A program made the translations under genes and the position numbers. Below the pieces are notes generated by a model that saw only the letters and a list, made by a program, of their open reading frames with translations, was not told the DNA's origin and made no database searches. Positions 15,138-17,629 of a DNA stretch of 17,629 bases are shown piece by piece (position 1 is the stretch's first letter; every line of letters starts with the position of its first letter). Source of the DNA: Moraxellaceae bacterium (lineage in GTDB: Bacteria > Pseudomonadota > Gammaproteobacteria > Pseudomonadales > Moraxellaceae); NCBI GenBank assembly GCA_014378805.1, contig JACMMY010000038.1:1-17629 (forward strand), in the 5' to 3' direction.

Positions 15138-15191
15138 AATACTCACGAGGATTTTAAAGATTCAAAAAACACAAGAGCGAGGTGAACTGCT

Positions 15192-15521
15192 ATGAACACG
15201 AAATCCGCGAAGAAAGAGTTTGTTGATGCAATCCGTGATAAAAAACGGGTTAAAGTGATTTTTTACTCTCAAGAGGAAAAACGCTTTCTTGTTCGTGTCT
15301 GTGCACCAATTGATTACGGAATGGACGCAAGTGTAAGTGCTAATGGCGCTGAACGTTTGAACTTCTGGGATTACGAAGGCAAGAAAGAAGGCCAAACTGC
15401 CGCACATACATTGAGCCTACGCGCCGATCAAGTGCGTAGCATGAACGTACTCGATGAATTCTTTGATCCAAGCGAATTAGTGGCAAGCAGCACCAATACC
15501 ACTGGACGTAGCTACTCTTAA
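15192..15521 (+). CDS. Hypothetical 109-aa protein, WYL-like
   Basis: GAGGTG 7 nt before the ATG supports this start. The N-terminus is a charged helix (MNTKSAKKEFVDAIRDKKRV). A beta-rich segment follows: KVIFYSQEEKRFLVRVCAPI, LNFWDYEG, and TLSLRADQVRSMNVLDEFFDP. The order of strands and the LSLRxDQVxSM...FDP ending resemble the small SH3-like barrel of WYL domains, but there is no helix-turn-helix, so this would be an isolated domain. A polar Ser/Thr tail ends the protein. It is probably cytoplasmic. It lies between nrdA and nrdB, but nothing in it points to nucleotide metabolism. A good hairpin follows. Confidence 0.75.
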   Translation: MNTKSAKKEFVDAIRDKKRVKVIFYSQEEKRFLVRVCAPIDYGMDASVSANGAERLNFWDYEGKKEGQTAAHTLSLRADQVRSMNVLDEFFDPSELVASSTNTTGRSYS

Positions 15522-15561
15522 CATTGCTTCTTTGAAGAGCAGAGCTACACCGAAAGATCAA

Positions 15562-15608
15562 ATGCTGTATGGATAAAAAACCCATGCAGCATGCGCTTCG
15601 CTTTTTCT
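15562..15608 (+). terminator. Terminator-like hairpin after the 109-aa gene
   Basis: Arms ATGCTGTATGG (15562-15572) and CCATGCAGCAT (15582-15592) pair over 11 bp with one wobble. They are followed after a few bases by GCTTTTTCTTT (15600-15610). It starts 41 nt past the stop. Confidence 0.55.
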
Positions 15609-15625
15609 TTAGTTGAATCCTAGAA

Positions 15626-15713
15626 TAAACACCCTCAAATCGTGATGATTGAAGTTCTTTTTCAATCATCACTGGGGCAGCTTTTTTCGAAGATGATGAA
15701 TTGATGGTGTTTA
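15626..15713. ncRNA. Possible 88-nt structured RNA or small repeat between the 109-aa gene and nrdB
   Basis: Outer stem: TAAACACC (15626-15633) with GGTGTTTA (15706-15713), continued after one mismatch by TCAA/TTGA (15635-15638, 15701-15704). Inside is a perfect 12-bp hairpin, GTGATGATTGAA (15642-15653) and TTCAATCATCAC (15661-15672), with a 7-nt loop. GATGATGAA at 15692-15700 could compete for pairing with the hairpin. No coding potential was seen. Whether it is transcribed is unknown, and it could equally be a mobile palindromic element. Confidence 0.35.
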
Positions 15714-15861
15714 AGCGGCAAAGCAGACAGGAAGTTATGCATTTACCACTACCCACAAGGTCATTATCTGATTGATTTAAAGAACGATTTTAAAGATCAT
15801 TTTTTAAGGCTATGTACTGGTTAATAGTTGAAACGTACTTTTAATGCTACTGCTGTGAAGT

Positions 15862-15984
15862 CTTCCCCTGAGGGGGATGAGCTAGGATCAGCGAAGCACT
15901 GCTTCGCCCTAGCGCAAGAGATGGGGGTGCTTCTGATTTTAAAGTCAAAAGCACCCCCATCCCAACCTTCCCCCTCAGGGGAAG
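15862..15984. mobile_element. MITE-like palindromic element
   Basis: Terminal inverted repeats of 16 bp match perfectly: CTTCCCCTGAGGGGGA (15862-15877) and its complement (15969-15984). Each end is itself nearly palindromic. Inside are two more stems: GCTAGG/CCTAGC plus GCGAAGCA/TGCTTCGC (15881-15913), and a perfect 13-bp GATGGGGGTGCTT/AAGCACCCCCATC (15920-15932, 15949-15961). The whole can fold as a three-armed structure. It is much more GC-rich than its flanks and has no ORF. The remaining intergenic sequence, 15714-15861 and 15985-16090, is AT-rich with no feature I can support beyond the ACGTATACGT palindrome at 16081-16090. Confidence 0.75.
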
Positions 15985-16106
15985 GAGACAAGCATTAACT
16001 TTAAATAATCAGCTTTACAACCGTTCAACCGCTAATACGAACATAGTTTTTTAAAGATTATTGATTAACAGATTTTAGTAACGTATACGTAAACGAGGAA
16101 AACCAA

Positions 16107-17372
16107 ATGTCTATCATCAGCTGGGACGATTTCAACGATGAAGAAAGCGCTGTCGCGACCTTACCGCAAACCCCAAGTCAAACGAAACCTGCGGTCGCAC
16201 CAGTTGCGCCAGCAGCAGAGTCAGCGCCGCATGTGGCTAGTGTTGCATCCAATGCAGCCCCAGCTATCTCTGCTGACGCCAGTGCCGCTGAACGTGCTGA
16301 ACATGCTGTAGCTCACCTCGATGTTGCTGCGGGTCTCGAAGATTTGGAAATGGGCGCACAGCGCATCCTCGTTGACGACAAACGCATGATCAACTGTCGC
16401 GCTGACTTGAACCAACTTGTGCCGTTCAAATACGAATGGGCATGGCAAAAATACCTCGATGGTTGTGCAAACCATTGGATGCCGCAAGAAGTGAACATGA
16501 CTGCGGACATCGCGTTATGGAAATCTGAAAACGGTCTGACTGCTGACGAACGTAGCATTGTCATGCGCTCGCTGGGTTTCTTCTCCACTGCCGATTCATT
16601 GGTAGCGAATAATTTGGTGTTGGCGCTTTATCGTCACATTACCAACCCAGAATGCCGTCAATACTTGCTGCGCCAAGCGTTTGAAGAAGCGATTCACACC
16701 CATGCGTATCAATACTGCATTCAATCGCTCGGCATGGATGAAGGCGAAGTCTTCAACATGTATCGCGAAGTACCAAGCATTGCGAAAAAAGCCACTTGGG
16801 CACTGAAATACACGCAAAGTTTAAGCGATCCAACCTTCCACACTGGCACACCTGAAAACGATCAACGTTTGTTGCGTAATCTGATTGCGTTCTATTGTGT
16901 ACTTGAAGGGATTTTCTTCTATTGCGGCTTTACGCAGATTCTGTCGATGGGTCGTCGTAACAAGATGACTGGTGTTGCTGAGCAATTCCAATACATTTTG
17001 CGTGATGAGTCGATGCATTTGAACTTTGGTATTGATGTGATCAACCAAATCAAAAATGAGAACCCGCATCTGTGGACGCCTGAATTCCAACAAGAAATCA
17101 TTCAGATGATTTTGGAAGGCGCGACGATTGAGATCGAATATGCGCGTGACACGATGCCGCGTGGTGTACTCGGTATGAATGCGGCGATGATGGAAGAGTA
17201 TTTGAAATTTATCGCGAATCGTCGTTTGAATCAGTTGGGCTTGCCTGAGCAGTATATCGGTGTGACCAATCCGTTTGGTTGGATGTCTGAGATGATGGAC
17301 TTGCGTAAAGAGAAGAATTTCTTTGAAACGCGTGTGACTGAGTATCAGACTGGTGGGGCGTTGAGCTGGTAA
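16107..17372 (+). CDS. nrdB: Ribonucleoside-diphosphate reductase class Ia, beta (radical) subunit
   Basis: 421 aa; GAGGA lies 7 nt before the ATG. NrdB houses the di-iron site and tyrosyl radical that drive NrdA. An Ala/Pro-rich N-terminal extension (about 12-65) precedes the helical R2 core. Expected metal ligands, aligned by motif with E. coli NrdB, are Asp163 (TADSLV), Glu194 and His197 (FEEAIH), Glu267 (VLEGIFF), and Glu301 and His304 (RDESMH). The radical Tyr201 is in IHTHAYQY. The C-terminal tail ETRVTEYQTGGALSW is the usual NrdA-docking peptide. All key residues are present. It is not immediately downstream of nrdA: about 1.56 kb with two genes, terminators and repeats intervenes, so it probably has its own promoter, although no clear one was seen. 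No NrdR-like site was seen in front of it. Confidence 0.98.
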   Translation: MSIISWDDFNDEESAVATLPQTPSQTKPAVAPVAPAAESAPHVASVASNAAPAISADASAAERAEHAVAHLDVAAGLEDLEMGAQRILVDDKRMINCRADLNQLVPFKYEWAWQKYLDGCANHWMPQEVNMTADIALWKSENGLTADERSIVMRSLGFFSTADSLVANNLVLALYRHITNPECRQYLLRQAFEEAIHTHAYQYCIQSLGMDEGEVFNMYREVPSIAKKATWALKYTQSLSDPTFHTGTPENDQRLLRNLIAFYCVLEGIFFYCGFTQILSMGRRNKMTGVAEQFQYILRDESMHLNFGIDVINQIKNENPHLWTPEFQQEIIQMILEGATIEIEYARDTMPRGVLGMNAAMMEEYLKFIANRRLNQLGLPEQYIGVTNPFGWMSEMMDLRKEKNFFETRVTEYQTGGALSW

Positions 17373-17409
17373 AAGCAGTTACCGATGTAAGCAGCACATT
17401 GTTTCACTG

Positions 17410-17443
17410 AGAAAGGCTTCGAAATAACTTCCGAAGCCTTTCT
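17410..17443 (+). terminator. nrdB terminator, shared with the convergent gene
   Basis: A perfect 12-bp stem, AGAAAGGCTTCG (17410-17421) with CGAAGCCTTTCT (17432-17443), has a 10-nt loop. It begins 38 nt after the nrdB stop. The T tract after it is short (TATTATG), so it may work mainly as a block between convergent genes. Confidence 0.7.
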
Positions 17444-17488
17444 ATTATGCGCTAATAAATATATTAAATTAGATTTTCCTAAAAACGC

Positions 17489-17629
17489 TCATGAAGCATT
17501 AATAGATGACAAACCTAGATATATTTTTTGCATTATCAAATGTGAATTCTGCGCATTCATCAACAAGAAATTATCAGCATCCGACAAGCCATTGTTAAGT
17601 AATTTTGCCAGACCTACACTTGCTTCTGA
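17489..17629 (-). CDS. C-terminal fragment of an unidentified gene (runs in from right edge)
   Basis: The minus strand is open from the window edge for 46 codons, ending at TGA 17491-17489. The fragment reads SEASVGLAKLLNNGLSDADN and continues to QKIYLGLSSINAS, a plausible soluble helical tail. I do not recognise it. Convergent orientation with nrdB and the hairpin between them support a real gene end. A chance open frame cannot be excluded in so short a stretch. Confidence 0.4.
   Translation of the reverse strand, partial: SEASVGLAKLLNNGLSDADNFLLMNAQNSHLIMQKIYLGLSSINAS

Noticed and set aside
15340..15756. 138-aa minus-strand ORF
   Set aside because: It is antisense to the 109-aa gene and crosses the terminator and structured segment, with a cysteine- and arginine-rich shadow composition.
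15862..15984. tRNA-like cloverleaf
   Set aside because: The element folds with three arms but has no T-loop GTTCRANNC, no anticodon arm of proper size and no CCA-end stem. The perfect terminal inverted repeats fit a MITE-like element better.
16010..16106. sigma70 promoter directly before nrdB (TTGATT, 17 bp, TATACG)
   Set aside because: The -10 would abut the ribosome-binding site, leaving almost no leader, and both hexamers match only 4 of 6.
1..17629. CRISPR array, transposase, integrase, tRNA or rRNA
   Set aside because: No regularly spaced repeats, recombinase motifs or stable RNA signatures were found on either strand.

Overview
The window looks like chromosomal DNA from Acinetobacter or a close relative in the Moraxellaceae. 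The main reason is a BfmR/BfmS-type two-component pair (238-aa regulator with phospho-acceptor Asp58) transcribed away from a class Ia ribonucleotide reductase gene (nrdA) whose product carries two N-terminal ATP-cone-like regions. The moderate-to-low GC content fits. No tRNA, rRNA, CRISPR array or transposase gene was found.

Left part (1-5340), mostly minus strand. The extreme left edge is the first 28 codons of prfC (release factor 3), running off the window. It has a recognisable promoter and a hairpin in its leader. Next comes an orphan 81-aa gene lying between two copies of a ~52-bp GTGCGCAC-type repeat. This is followed by a six-helix channel-like membrane protein with a degenerate K+-channel filter, then a tightly coupled gene pair (TAATG overlap) encoding a secreted lysozyme-like/SH3 protein and a membrane-anchored periplasmic protein. 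A putative periplasmic solute-binding protein follows, bracketed by two terminators.

Middle part (5340-8280). A short-chain dehydrogenase and an MpaB/DUF2236-type oxygenase lie on the minus strand. A TetR regulator is divergent from the oxygenase, and a 14-bp perfect palindrome sits in the gap between them, so this is probably a small regulated oxidation module.

Right part (8400-17629). bfmS and bfmR are on the minus strand, unusually with a strong intrinsic terminator between them. The 0.68-kb gap between bfmR and nrdA holds a GTTTAC/GTAAAC inverted-repeat cluster on the bfmR side, and DnaA-box-like sequences plus a helically phased pair of NrdR-box-like sequences on the nrdA side. nrdA and nrdB are separated by about 1.56 kb. 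That interval carries two small genes (41 and 109 aa), several terminator-like hairpins, a possible leader peptide/hairpin, an 88-nt structured segment and a 123-bp MITE-like element with 16-bp perfect terminal inverted repeats. nrdB ends in a terminator that faces the 3' end of an unidentified minus-strand gene cut by the right edge.

The genes with clear jobs cover termination of translation (prfC), envelope stress and capsule/biofilm signalling (bfmRS), and dNTP synthesis (nrdA, nrdB). The rest is accessory or poorly characterised. All calls are by eye; no searches or folding programs were run.
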